From NCBI GenBank assembly GCA_013044425.1, contig JABEUK010000115.1, positions 1-5,755 on the forward strand: a stretch of DNA of 5,755 bases, written 5' to 3'. The notes beneath the pieces were generated by a model. That model worked only from the letters and a program-made list of their open reading frames with translations, had not been told where the DNA came from and searched no databases. This stretch comes from Thermoplasmata archaeon (GTDB lineage: Archaea > Thermoplasmatota > Thermoplasmata > Lutacidiplasmatales > UBA184). This document shows positions 1 to 5,755 of the stretch, in pieces; position 1 is the first letter of the stretch; every line of letters starts with the position of its first letter. Both the position numbers and the translations under genes were made by a program.

Positions 1-123
1 AAATCGGTCGCCGTGAACGGTCCGGAATGCATCGTCTGCGAAGCGTGCCTGTTCGAGTGCGAGGGCGAGTGCATCGTCATCACGGACGATGAGGGCCACG
101 TCCACAACTCGATCTATAAGTGA
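1..123 (+). CDS. 4Fe-4S ferredoxin-like protein, C-terminal fragment
   Basis: The first reading frame is open from the window edge to a TGA at 121-123 and gives the last 40 residues of a protein whose start lies outside the window. Residues 10-20 form a Cys-x2-Cys-x2-Cys-x3-Cys pattern (CIVCEACLFEC), the classic signature of a bacterial-type 4Fe-4S ferredoxin domain, followed by a fifth Cys at residue 24 (CEGEC) where the usual Pro after the fourth Cys is absent. A short acidic and hydrophobic tail then ends in SIYK. By family knowledge such domains carry electrons in soluble ferredoxins or within larger redox enzymes; the fragment cannot tell which. It is separated from the ATP synthase genes by a hairpin and a separate promoter, so it probably belongs to another transcription unit. 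Iron-sulfur identity is well supported; the exact protein is unknown. Confidence 0.8.
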   Translation, partial: KSVAVNGPECIVCEACLFECEGECIVITDDEGHVHNSIYK

Positions 124-129
124 GCCGCC

Positions 130-149
130 CCGACGCGTGTTCGCGTCGG
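130..149 (+). terminator. Inverted repeat after ferredoxin-like gene, possible terminator
   Basis: A perfect 8-bp inverted repeat (CCGACGCG, loop TGTT, CGCGTCGG) begins 6 bases after the ferredoxin stop codon. It could fold into a stable hairpin at the transcript end. It is followed by CATTTGGG and not by a long T run, and archaeal termination usually depends on T tracts more than on hairpins, so it may instead mark or protect a 3' end. A weaker 5-bp repeat (CGCCG, GCA, CGGCG) lies at 173-185. The inverted repeat is seen directly; its role is inferred. Confidence 0.45.
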
Positions 150-197
150 CATTTGGGTCTCCCTTCCGGGCGCGCCGGCACGGCGGCCGGAGCAGGC

Positions 198-206
198 CTT
201 AAATAG
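198..206 (+). promoter_or_regulatory. Putative archaeal TATA box of the ATP synthase operon
   Basis: CTTAAATAG is the only AT-rich stretch in an otherwise very GC-rich spacer and resembles the archaeal TBP-binding box. Its centre (about 202) lies 26-27 bp before the GTG at 229. Archaeal transcription usually begins at about that distance from the box, so the message would start at or within a base or two of the first codon. No clear purine-rich BRE is visible just before it. Position and composition support a promoter; no transcript data are available. Confidence 0.6.
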
Positions 207-228
207 GCTCTTCCCAGAGCGAGGCGCC

Positions 229-567
229 GTGCCCGATACGATGAAAGAAAGTGCTCGCACTGTCGTGTTGGGAGAGCGCGAGCTCGCCATCGGATTCCGC
301 CTGGTCGGCCTGAAGGACGTCATCGAGGTCACCGAAGCGACCGCGGCGAAGGAGTTCCAGCGCGTGATGGGGAGCGGGGAGTTCGGGCTCGTCATCGCGA
401 GCCAGTCGATCCGCCTCCAGCTCACGGAAGCCCAGCGCGCCCACGCCGACGCTTCGCTCCGCCCGCTCGTCGTCTTCGTGCCGACGCCCAGCGGAGCGTA
501 CGACGTCGAGGGGATCGACGCGCTCGCGAAGCGTGTCCTGGGCGTTTCACTTTCGGTTCCAACGTAG
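229..567 (+). CDS. atpF: A-type ATP synthase subunit F
   Basis: This 112-residue protein matches the small regulatory central-shaft subunit F of A/V-type ATPases in length and pattern. It has a GFRLVG motif at residues 22-27 following a short beta strand, a GLVIAS strand at 53-58, and [10 protein letters not shown] at 78-87, giving the expected alpha/beta fold with a C-terminal helix. By family knowledge it binds subunit D in the rotor shaft and contacts the A3B3 head, modulating ATP hydrolysis. It is the first gene of the cluster and ends 20 bases before atpA. The GTG start at 229 is chosen because it sits about 26 bp after the TATA box, which suits a leaderless message, and no good Shine-Dalgarno site is present. 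The in-frame ATG at 241 (108 residues) is a real alternative and would leave a leader of about 12 bases. Function is well supported; the start is uncertain. Confidence 0.93.
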   Translation: MPDTMKESARTVVLGERELAIGFRLVGLKDVIEVTEATAAKEFQRVMGSGEFGLVIASQSIRLQLTEAQRAHADASLRPLVVFVPTPSGAYDVEGIDALAKRVLGVSLSVPT

Positions 568-572
568 ATCAA

Positions 573-582
573 GGTGGGGAGG
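573..582 (+). promoter_or_regulatory. Ribosome-binding site for atpA
   Basis: GGTGGGGAGG contains two overlapping anti-16S matches (GGTGG and GGAGG) and ends five bases before the ATG at 588, fixing that start. It lies in the 20-base spacer after atpF. Confidence 0.8.
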
Positions 583-587
583 CATCG

Positions 588-2351
588 ATGGGAGTCGTAG
601 CACGGGTATCCGGGCCGGTCGTCATCGCCGAAGAGCTCGCGGGCGCGAAGATGTTCGATGTGGTCCGCGTCGGAACGCTCGGTCTGGTGGGGGAGATCAT
701 CCGCCTCGTCGGTGGGACCGCCACGGTCCAGGTGTACGAGGATACGACCGGCGTGCGGCCGGGCGATCCCGTCGAGAACACGGGCCAAGCGCTCTCGGTC
801 GAGCTCGGTCCCGGGCTCTTGCAGTCCATCTACGACGGCGTTCAACGCCCGCTCGAGGTCCTCCAGAAGAACCTTGGAGATTTCATCACCCGAGGGTTCG
901 TCGCGCCTCCGCTCGATGAGACCAAGAAGTGGGCCTTCACGGCGATCGCGAAGGTCGGGGCCGAGGTCGGGCCGGGCGAGGTGCTGGGCACCGTCCAGGA
1001 GACCGCGCTCATCCTGCATAAGATCATGGTCCCTCCTGGCTGGAAGGGCAAGATCGTCTCGCTCGCGAGCGGGAGCTACACGATCCGCGAGAAGATCGGG
1101 GAGCTCGAGACCGCGAGCGGCCGCCAGCCTCTGGGCCTCACCCAACGCTGGGTCGTGCGGATCCCGCGGCCCGTCGCGCGCAAGCTCCCGCCCTCGATCC
1201 CGCTCGTGACGGGCCAGCGGGTCGTCGATACGTTCTTCCCCGTGGCGAAGGGAGGGAGCGCCTGCGTCCCCGGCCCGTTCGGTTCGGGCAAGACCGTCAT
1301 CCAGCAGCAGCTCGCCCGATGGGCGGACTCCGACATCGTCGTCTACGTCGGTTGCGGGGAGCGGGGCAACGAGATGACGGAGGTCCTCGCCACCTTCCCG
1401 AACCTGATCGACCCGAAGTCCAAGCGCCCGCTCATGGAGCGGACGATCCTCATCGCCAACACCTCCAACATGCCCGTCGCCGCTCGCGAAGCGAGCGTGT
1501 ACACGGGGATCACGATCGCCGAGTACTACCGGGACATGGGCTACGATGTCGCGCTCATGGCCGACTCGACGAGCCGGTGGGCGGAGGCCATGCGCGAGAT
1601 CTCCGGCCGCCTCGAAGAGATGCCCGGTGAAGAGGGGTATCCGGCGTACCTCGGTCGACGCATCGCCGAGTTCTACGAGCGCGCGGGCCGCGTCGTCACG
1701 CTCTCTCCGGAGAATCGAACCGGCTCGGTCACCGTCGTCGGAGCGGTGTCGCCTCCCGGAGGAGACTTCTCCGAGCCCGTCAGTCAGAACACCCTGCGCG
1801 TCACGCGGGTCTTCTGGGCGCTCGACGCCTCGCTCGCGTCGCGCCGGCACTTCCCGTCGATCAACTGGCTGCAGAGCTACTCGCTCTACGTCGGCGACCT
1901 GGAACCGTGGTACCAGGCCCACCTCTCCCCGGAGTTCGCCGGGCTGCGTCAGCGCGCCCTCGCCCTGCTCCAGAAGGAGTCCGAACTCCAGGAGATCGTG
2001 CAGCTGGTCGGAGTCGATGCGCTGCCCGAGCGGGAGAAGGGCATCCTCGACATCGCGCGGATGCTGCGCGAGGACTACCTGCAGCAGAGCGCCTTCGACG
2101 ACGTGGACACGTACACCTCCATCAACAAGCAGTATCGCATGCTCCGCGCGATCCTCGGCTTCGCGGACCGCGAGCAGGATGCGATCGCCCGCGGGGTCAC
2201 GGTCGCCCAGCTCCAAGGGCTACCGCTGCGGACCAAGCTCTCCCGGATGAAGTGGATCCCCGAGGCGGAGGCCGCCACCCAGTTCGAGGCGCTCGACGCG
2301 GAGATGACCGAAACGGTTCAGGGTCTGGTCGCGAGCGCGGGGGGTGCCTAG
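588..2351 (+). CDS. atpA: A-type ATP synthase catalytic subunit A
   Basis: This 587-residue protein is the catalytic subunit of the A1 head, which makes or hydrolyses ATP at the A/B interfaces. Its length is normal for the family and it appears intact. The N-terminal beta barrel opens with VARVSGPVV (residues 4-12). The non-homologous insert typical of A subunits, not found in F-type beta subunits, spans roughly 110-200. The P-loop is GPFGSGKT at 229-236, with Lys235 and Thr236 for nucleotide and magnesium. GCGERGNE at 255-262 holds the expected catalytic Glu258, and the Walker B strand VALMAD ends at Asp326. Further family motifs are [17 protein letters not shown] (339-355) and [12 protein letters not shown] (388-399). 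The C-terminal helical domain follows. The P-loop is uninterrupted, so there is no intein at the site used in several archaeal homologs. The stop codon directly abuts the atpB start, suggesting coupled translation and matched A:B output. Confidence 0.98.
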   Translation: MGVVARVSGPVVIAEELAGAKMFDVVRVGTLGLVGEIIRLVGGTATVQVYEDTTGVRPGDPVENTGQALSVELGPGLLQSIYDGVQRPLEVLQKNLGDFITRGFVAPPLDETKKWAFTAIAKVGAEVGPGEVLGTVQETALILHKIMVPPGWKGKIVSLASGSYTIREKIGELETASGRQPLGLTQRWVVRIPRPVARKLPPSIPLVTGQRVVDTFFPVAKGGSACVPGPFGSGKTVIQQQLARWADSDIVVYVGCGERGNEMTEVLATFPNLIDPKSKRPLMERTILIANTSNMPVAAREASVYTGITIAEYYRDMGYDVALMADSTSRWAEAMREISGRLEEMPGEEGYPAYLGRRIAEFYERAGRVVTLSPENRTGSVTVVGAVSPPGGDFSEPVSQNTLRVTRVFWALDASLASRRHFPSINWLQSYSLYVGDLEPWYQAHLSPEFAGLRQRALALLQKESELQEIVQLVGVDALPEREKGILDIARMLREDYLQQSAFDDVDTYTSINKQYRMLRAILGFADREQDAIARGVTVAQLQGLPLRTKLSRMKWIPEAEAATQFEALDAEMTETVQGLVASAGGA

Positions 2352-3764
2352 ATGGCGCAAGGGAAGGCCGCACCGGGAAGCGGAGTTCCGATCGAGTACC
2401 GCACGGTCGAACGGGTCGCGGGGCCCTTGCTCTTCCTGCGCGATGTCGCCAACGCCGCCTACGGAGAGATCGTCGAGATCCAGCTCCCCGACGGCGAGCG
2501 CCGTCAGGGCCAGGTGCTCGATTCGCGCAAGGGGCTCGCCATCGTCCAGGTGTTCGGGCCGACGATGGGCATGAACATCGAGGCGACGAGCGTCAAGTTC
2601 ACGGGTGAGGTCGCCCGACTCGCCGTCTCCGACGAGATGCTCGGCCGGGTCTTCAATGGCCTCGGAGAGCCGCGCGACGGCGGCCCGAAGATCGTCAGCG
2701 AGACCCGGCTCGAGATCGTCGGGAATGCGATGAACCCGTACTCGCGGGAGGAACCGAGCGAGTTCATCCAGACGGGGATCTCGAGCATCGACGTCAACAA
2801 TACCCTCGTGCGCGGGCAGAAGCTCCCGATCTTCTCCGGAGCCGGTCTCCCGCACAACCAGATCGCGGCCCAGATCGTGCGCCAGGCGAAACTGCGGAAC
2901 TCCGACGAGAGCTTCGCCATCGTGTTCGCCGCGATGGGGATCACGAGCGAGGAAGCGAACTACTTCCTGCGCGAGTTCGAATCGACCGGCGCGCTCGAGC
3001 GGGCCGTCGTGTTCCTGAACCTGTCGAGCGATCCGTCCATGGAGCGCGTGGTCACTCCGCGCATGGCGCTCACCACCGCCGAGTTCCTCGCCTACGAGCG
3101 CGACATGCACATCCTGGTCGTGCTCACCGACATGACGAACTACTGCGAAGCGCTCCGCGAGATCGCGAGCGCGCGGGAAGAGGTGCCGGGCCGCCGGGGA
3201 TACCCGGGGTACATGTACACCGACCTCGCGACGATCTACGAGCGGGCCGGCAAGATCAAGGGCCGCAAGGGTTCGATCACGCAGCTCCCCATCCTGACGA
3301 TGCCGGCGGACGATGTGACGCACCCGATCCCCGATCTCACGGGCTACATCACAGAAGGTCAGATCTACGTCAGTCGGGAGCTCCAACGCCGTGGGGTCTA
3401 CCCCCCGATCGATGTACTGCCGTCGCTCTCCCGTCTCATGAACCAAGGGATCGGGAAGGGGCGCACCCGCGAGGACCACCGGGGGGTCGCCGATCAGCTG
3501 TTCGCGGCCTACGCGACGGGGAAGGACCAGCGCGCACTCTCGGCGATCGTCGGAGAGGAAGCGCTCAGCGCCGTGGACCGGATCTACCTCAAGATCGCCG
3601 ACCAGTTCGAGTCGGAGTTCGTCAACCAGCGCCCCGACGAGGACCGGACGATCGACCAGAGCCTCGATCTCGGCTGGAAGATCCTCGGAGAGCTCCCCGA
3701 TTCGGAACTCAAGCGGATCAAGCCGGAGTTCATCCAGAAGTACCGCCCGAAGAAGGCGGCGTAG
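2352..3764 (+). CDS. atpB: A-type ATP synthase regulatory subunit B
   Basis: This 470-residue protein is the non-catalytic subunit that alternates with A in the A3B3 head. It is full length for the family. A beta-barrel domain (about 15-85) includes RVAGPLLFL. The nucleotide-fold region carries [10 protein letters not shown] (161-170), the degenerate P-loop typical of B subunits: it lacks the Lys-Thr of a Walker A motif, so it does not catalyse. Other family motifs are [20 protein letters not shown] (267-286), [11 protein letters not shown] (290-300), [20 protein letters not shown] (316-335) and LPSLSRLM (356-363), whose Arg362 lies in the conserved segment near the catalytic interface. The start is the ATG directly after the atpA stop; a GGGGGTG stretch at the end of atpA (about 2339-2345) can serve as its ribosome-binding site. 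It is followed 20 bases later by atpD. Identity is clear. Confidence 0.98.
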   Translation: MAQGKAAPGSGVPIEYRTVERVAGPLLFLRDVANAAYGEIVEIQLPDGERRQGQVLDSRKGLAIVQVFGPTMGMNIEATSVKFTGEVARLAVSDEMLGRVFNGLGEPRDGGPKIVSETRLEIVGNAMNPYSREEPSEFIQTGISSIDVNNTLVRGQKLPIFSGAGLPHNQIAAQIVRQAKLRNSDESFAIVFAAMGITSEEANYFLREFESTGALERAVVFLNLSSDPSMERVVTPRMALTTAEFLAYERDMHILVVLTDMTNYCEALREIASAREEVPGRRGYPGYMYTDLATIYERAGKIKGRKGSITQLPILTMPADDVTHPIPDLTGYITEGQIYVSRELQRRGVYPPIDVLPSLSRLMNQGIGKGRTREDHRGVADQLFAAYATGKDQRALSAIVGEEALSAVDRIYLKIADQFESEFVNQRPDEDRTIDQSLDLGWKILGELPDSELKRIKPEFIQKYRPKKAA

Positions 3765-3784
3765 GGCTCGCCCGGGGTGGGACG

Positions 3785-4435
3785 ATGGTGCTCGAGAACG
3801 TCCGACCGACTCGGCTCGTCCTCTTGCAGACGCGCCGTCGGATCCTCCTCGCGAAGAAGGGTCTCAACCTGCTCAAGTTGAAGCGCTCGGCCCTGATCGC
3901 GGAGTTCTTCAACCTCTCCCGCGAGGCGATGAAGCTCCGCGGGGATCTGCAACAGCGGATCGCCCGCGGCTACGAATCGATCCGCATGGCGGAGATGAGC
4001 GAGGGACCGACGCGCCTCGAGAACATCTCCATGCTCCTTCCGGATCTGACCCCGGTCGAGGTCTCGACGCGCAACGTCATGGGCGTGCGCACGCCGAAGG
4101 TCGATCGCGGCGAGTACGTCCCCGTCACCGCAGCGACGATCCTCGATCTCCCGACCTCCGTGCACGAGTCGATCCGCCACTTCCAGGGGATCTACCAGGT
4201 CGTGCTCGACATCGCCGAGAAGGAGAACGCGCTCCGACGCCTCCTGCTCGAGATCGAGAAGACCAAGCGCCGGGCGAGCGCGATCGAGAACGTGCTGATC
4301 CCGCGGCTCGAAGCGACCGTACGCTACATCAAGTTCCGATTCGACGAGCTCGAACGCGACTCGTTCAGCATGCTCAAGGCCGTCAAGCGCAAGATGGAAC
4401 AGGAGGAAGCGAGTGTCGTCGTCGCCAGCGCCTGA
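3785..4435 (+). CDS. atpD: A-type ATP synthase subunit D
   Basis: This 216-residue protein is the central shaft subunit that turns inside the A3B3 head and passes rotation from the K ring through subunits C and F. It shows the family's two long helices: the N-terminal one begins PTRLVLLQTRRRILLAKKG (about 8-26) and runs on to LLKLKRSALIAEFF, and the C-terminal one includes KTKRRASAIENVLIPRLEA (about 159-177) and YIKFRFDELERDSF. The signature KxxRRxNALE is altered to KTKRRASAIE but the rest is kept. A region around 75-125 forms the usual short head domain. Length is normal. The ATG at 3785 follows GGGGTGG at 3774-3780 by four bases. The last 23 bases overlap, in another frame, the start of the small membrane protein gene, and its ribosome-binding site lies within this gene. 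Confidence 0.96.
   Translation: MVLENVRPTRLVLLQTRRRILLAKKGLNLLKLKRSALIAEFFNLSREAMKLRGDLQQRIARGYESIRMAEMSEGPTRLENISMLLPDLTPVEVSTRNVMGVRTPKVDRGEYVPVTAATILDLPTSVHESIRHFQGIYQVVLDIAEKENALRRLLLEIEKTKRRASAIENVLIPRLEATVRYIKFRFDELERDSFSMLKAVKRKMEQEEASVVVASA
4401..4406 (+). promoter_or_regulatory. Ribosome-binding site for the small membrane protein gene
   Basis: A perfect AGGAGG lies inside the last codons of atpD (CAG GAG GAA), six bases before a GTG at 4413 in the +1 frame. Its strength and spacing are what make the short downstream reading frame credible, and they suggest translational coupling to atpD. Confidence 0.7.
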
Positions 4436-4553
4436 TGCCACGACGGTCGCGCTGCGGCGCTTCCGCGGCTGGTGGCTCGTCTCGAGCGCGATCAAGATCG
4501 GCGTGCTCGCGCTCTTTCTGTACCTGCTCGTGAAGATCGCTGGAGGAAGCTAG
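4413..4553 (+). CDS. Small single-span membrane protein, function unknown
   Basis: This is a 46-residue reading frame that short-gene cutoffs would miss. It starts with GTG at 4413, six bases after AGGAGG, overlaps the end of atpD by 23 bases and stops with TAG at 4551-4553. The protein has a small polar N-terminus (SSSPAPDATT), a basic patch LRRFRGWW at 14-21, and a hydrophobic segment from about Trp20 to Ala43 with the core IGVLALFLYLLV (29-40), then a GGS tail. A lysine at 28 sits near the cytoplasmic end of the span. The positive-inside rule suggests an N-in, C-out topology. It fills the whole space between atpD and the H gene, and the GGAGG inside its last codons can serve the H gene. 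I do not recognise a family. It might be an accessory Ao subunit or an assembly factor; the small gene ahaG that follows ahaD in Methanosarcina is a positional analogue only. Existence is likely; role is inference. Confidence 0.72.
   Translation: MSSSPAPDATTVALRRFRGWWLVSSAIKIGVLALFLYLLVKIAGGS
4542..4546 (+). promoter_or_regulatory. Ribosome-binding site for subunit H gene
   Basis: GGAGG lies within the last codons of the small membrane protein gene, 12 bases before the ATG at 4559. The spacing is longer than usual, but no other start codon lies closer. The 9-base string GGAGGAAGC containing it also occurs at 4402-4410 before the small gene. Confidence 0.5.
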
Positions 4554-4558
4554 AACTC

Positions 4559-4912
4559 ATGCACGCGAACCCCGATGGAACGATGGGCTCTCTCGACGAC
4601 TTGAAGCAGGTCAAGGAGGCCGAGCTCGAGTGGGAAGCCAAGGTCCGCGAGGCCGCCGTCGCCCGCAAGGCCGCGCTCGACCGGTTGGTCGCCGAGACCG
4701 ATGCGATCGTGAAGGCCGAGCGCGCCTCCGCCGAGGAGAGCCGCGAGCTCGCCCTGAAGCAAGCCCGCGAGGCCGCCGACCGCGAGGCCGCACGGATCGG
4801 GGCGGAAGGGGAGAAGGCCGCCGCGGCCGCCCGCGTTGGTACAGGTAGGGGTCCGGCCCAGCGCTCCGAGGAGATCCTGAACGCGGTCCTGGGCTCGTTC
4901 CGGGGAACGTAG
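4559..4912 (+). CDS. ahaH: A-type ATP synthase subunit H (peripheral stalk)
   Basis: With the ATG at 4559 this is a 117-residue protein, close to the usual 100-110 residues of archaeal subunit H. From about residue 11 to 92 it is almost all Ala, Glu, Lys, Arg, Asp and Leu with no Pro, the profile of a long coiled-coil helix (for example EAELEWEAKVREAAVARKAA at 20-39). A short C-terminal helix, SEEILNAVLGSF (103-114), resembles the family's tail. By family knowledge H pairs with subunit E to form the peripheral stalks linking the head to subunit I. A longer frame beginning at a GTG at 4472 exists, but its extra 29 residues are a frame-shadow of the membrane protein gene and lack a ribosome-binding site. 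A start at ATG 4583 is also possible. Residues 93-98 (VGTGRG) break the helix with unusual codons. The assignment rests on composition, size and its place just before subunit I, as sequence motifs are few. Confidence 0.85.
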   Translation: MHANPDGTMGSLDDLKQVKEAELEWEAKVREAAVARKAALDRLVAETDAIVKAERASAEESRELALKQAREAADREAARIGAEGEKAAAAARVGTGRGPAQRSEEILNAVLGSFRGT

Positions 4913-4932
4913 CCGCGATTCGCGTTCGGAGC

Positions 4933-4938
4933 GGGAGG
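4933..4938 (+). promoter_or_regulatory. Ribosome-binding site for atpI
   Basis: GGGAGG lies four bases before the ATG at 4943, in the 30-base spacer after the H gene. It favours this start over the in-frame ATG at 4967 (codon 9). Confidence 0.7.
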
Positions 4939-4942
4939 TTCG

Positions 4943-5755
4943 ATGGGGATTCTTCGACCGGTCCGGATGCAGAAGATCGGCATCGTCGGTCTGAAGGAGG
5001 ACCGCGAGGCCGTCCTCACTACGCTCCACGACCTCGGGGTCACCCAGGTCGAGACCGTCAGCGCCGATACCCTGCAGTACCTCGACCCGGAACGCGGCAA
5101 CGAGCTCCAACGGGTCGTGGGGGACGAGGCGCTTCGCTTCCGGGGGCTCAAGAGCGCGCTTCCTCCCGTCCCCGTCGGGGCGGTCCAGACCTTCCAGGAC
5201 CTCGACGCCACGCTCGCCGCCGCGAAGAGCGTGCCCACGGCCGAGGTCGATGACATCGTCGGCGCACTCCAGCGTGAGGACGACCAGCTCCAGAGCGAGT
5301 CCCGCGCGATCGGGGAAACGCTCGATCTCCTCGGAAAGCTCTCCTTCTACCACGCCCCACTCTCCTACCTCGACCCGAAGAGCTACCTCATCTTCCTGGG
5401 GGAGACCGACCCCGAGACGTACGACGCGCTGCGGGAGGCGGTCCCGCCCGAGGCCGAGGCGATGTTCTTCGCCGGGGACATTCCCGGGCGGTTCCTCCTG
5501 CTCGCTCCCCGCGATCAGGCCGAGATCGTCTCGCGCGTCGCCACGACGAGCGCGGTCAAGCTCTCCCCGATCCCCCACCTCCGGGGCACCGTCGTCGAGG
5601 AGCGCACCCGCCTCGAAGAGCGGCGGGCCGCGATCGCCGAGCGGCGGGCGGAGATCCGCGAGCGGCTGGCCGTCATCTCGGCGAAGTGGTACCCGGCGGT
5701 CGCCGGCCTTGAGGAAGCGCTCTCCATCCAGAACCGGCTCTTCGAGGTCTACACC
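4943..5755 (+). CDS. atpI: A-type ATP synthase subunit I (a-type), N-terminal part
   Basis: The frame is open from ATG 4943 to the window end, giving 271 residues of what is normally a 600-700 residue protein; the truncation is only the window edge. Subunit I is the stator membrane subunit: its cytoplasmic N-terminal half holds the peripheral stalks and its C-terminal membrane half forms the ion half-channels next to the K ring. Only the cytoplasmic part is visible. It opens with RPVRMQKIGIVGLKEDREAV (5-24) and LHDLGVTQVE (28-37), the conserved first alpha/beta unit of the family. Helical coiled-coil stretches lie at about 100-130 and 216-262 (VVEERTRLEERRAAIAERRA at 217-236), separated by a second alpha/beta globule (about 145-210, with SYLIFLGE and RFLLLAP strands). 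No membrane segment is reached. It follows the H gene by 30 bases; the K, E and C genes would be expected further on or elsewhere. Confidence 0.93.
   Translation, partial: MGILRPVRMQKIGIVGLKEDREAVLTTLHDLGVTQVETVSADTLQYLDPERGNELQRVVGDEALRFRGLKSALPPVPVGAVQTFQDLDATLAAAKSVPTAEVDDIVGALQREDDQLQSESRAIGETLDLLGKLSFYHAPLSYLDPKSYLIFLGETDPETYDALREAVPPEAEAMFFAGDIPGRFLLLAPRDQAEIVSRVATTSAVKLSPIPHLRGTVVEERTRLEERRAAIAERRAEIRERLAVISAKWYPAVAGLEEALSIQNRLFEVYT

Noticed and set aside
114..2216. 700-residue open frame on the minus strand
   Set aside because: It lies antisense to atpF and atpA, which have unmistakable family motifs. Its protein is Arg/Asp/Leu-rich with no recognisable domain, as expected for the antisense frame of GC-rich codons.
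2812..2862. Missing Walker A lysine in AtpB considered as a defect
   Set aside because: B subunits of A/V-type ATPases normally lack a working P-loop; [10 protein letters not shown] is the expected family sequence.
2220..3479. 419-residue open frame on the minus strand
   Set aside because: It is antisense to atpB and has the same shadow composition (repeated His/Asp/Arg/Leu) with no domain.
3743..3759. Inverted repeat CCGCC/GGCGG at the end of atpB
   Set aside because: The 5-bp stem lies within coding sequence in a GC-rich region and is followed at once by the atpD ribosome-binding site. Chance is likely, and a terminator inside the operon is not expected.
4435..4530. Short frame starting at the ATG overlapping the atpD stop (TGATG)
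   Set aside because: The overlap looks like a coupled start, but translation gives a Ser/Arg/Cys-rich 31-residue peptide with no pattern. The GTG frame at 4413 has the better ribosome-binding spacing and a membrane span.
4472..4558. Upstream extension of the H gene from GTG 4472
   Set aside because: The extra 29 residues are an Arg-rich frame-shadow of the small membrane protein gene. No ribosome-binding site precedes 4472, and the ATG at 4559 gives a family-like length.
4550..5578. 342-residue open frame on the minus strand
   Set aside because: It is antisense to the H and I genes, which have proper ribosome-binding sites and family patterns; the minus frame has none.

Overview
The window holds most of an A-type (archaeal, A1Ao) ATP synthase operon, all on the + strand. 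It is preceded by the tail of an iron-sulfur (ferredoxin-like) gene. DNA is GC-rich and coding density is very high. The only sizeable gap (about 105 bases, 124-228) lies before the operon and carries an inverted repeat and an archaeal-looking TATA box. The organism is most likely an archaeon: the rotor, stalk and head proteins are A/V-type, the promoter has an archaeal form, and the ribosome-binding sites are strong GGAGG/GGTGG types. A GC-rich uncultured Thermoplasmatota lineage is my best guess, but that is inference. Five of the seven visible stop codons are TAG, which argues against a lineage that decodes TAG as pyrrolysine. The proteins are not as acidic as those of haloarchaea.

Layout: (1) 1-123, C-terminal 40 residues of a 4Fe-4S protein. 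(2) 124-228, spacer with a hairpin and a TATA box about 26 bp before the first operon start. (3) 229-4435, subunits F, A, B and D, closely packed (A and B abut with no spacer). (4) 4413-4553, a previously easy-to-miss 46-residue single-span membrane protein that starts inside the end of atpD in another frame, behind a perfect AGGAGG. (5) 4559-4912, peripheral-stalk subunit H. (6) 4943 to the window end, the cytoplasmic N-terminal part of subunit I (the a-type membrane subunit), cut by the window edge.

How the genes work together: A and B form the A3B3 head, with catalytic sites on A. D and F form the central shaft. H, with the unseen subunit E, forms the peripheral stalks that tie the head to the N-terminal part of I. 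The membrane part of I, with the unseen K ring, carries the ions. Subunits E, C and K are not in the window. The gene order F-A-B-D-x-H-I, starting from a promoter before F, differs from the familiar H-I-K-E-C-F-A-B-D order and looks like a rotation of it.

Most of this is ordinary housekeeping sequence. The item most worth pursuing is the small membrane protein gene between atpD and the H gene. No mobile elements, CRISPR arrays, tRNAs or rRNAs were seen.
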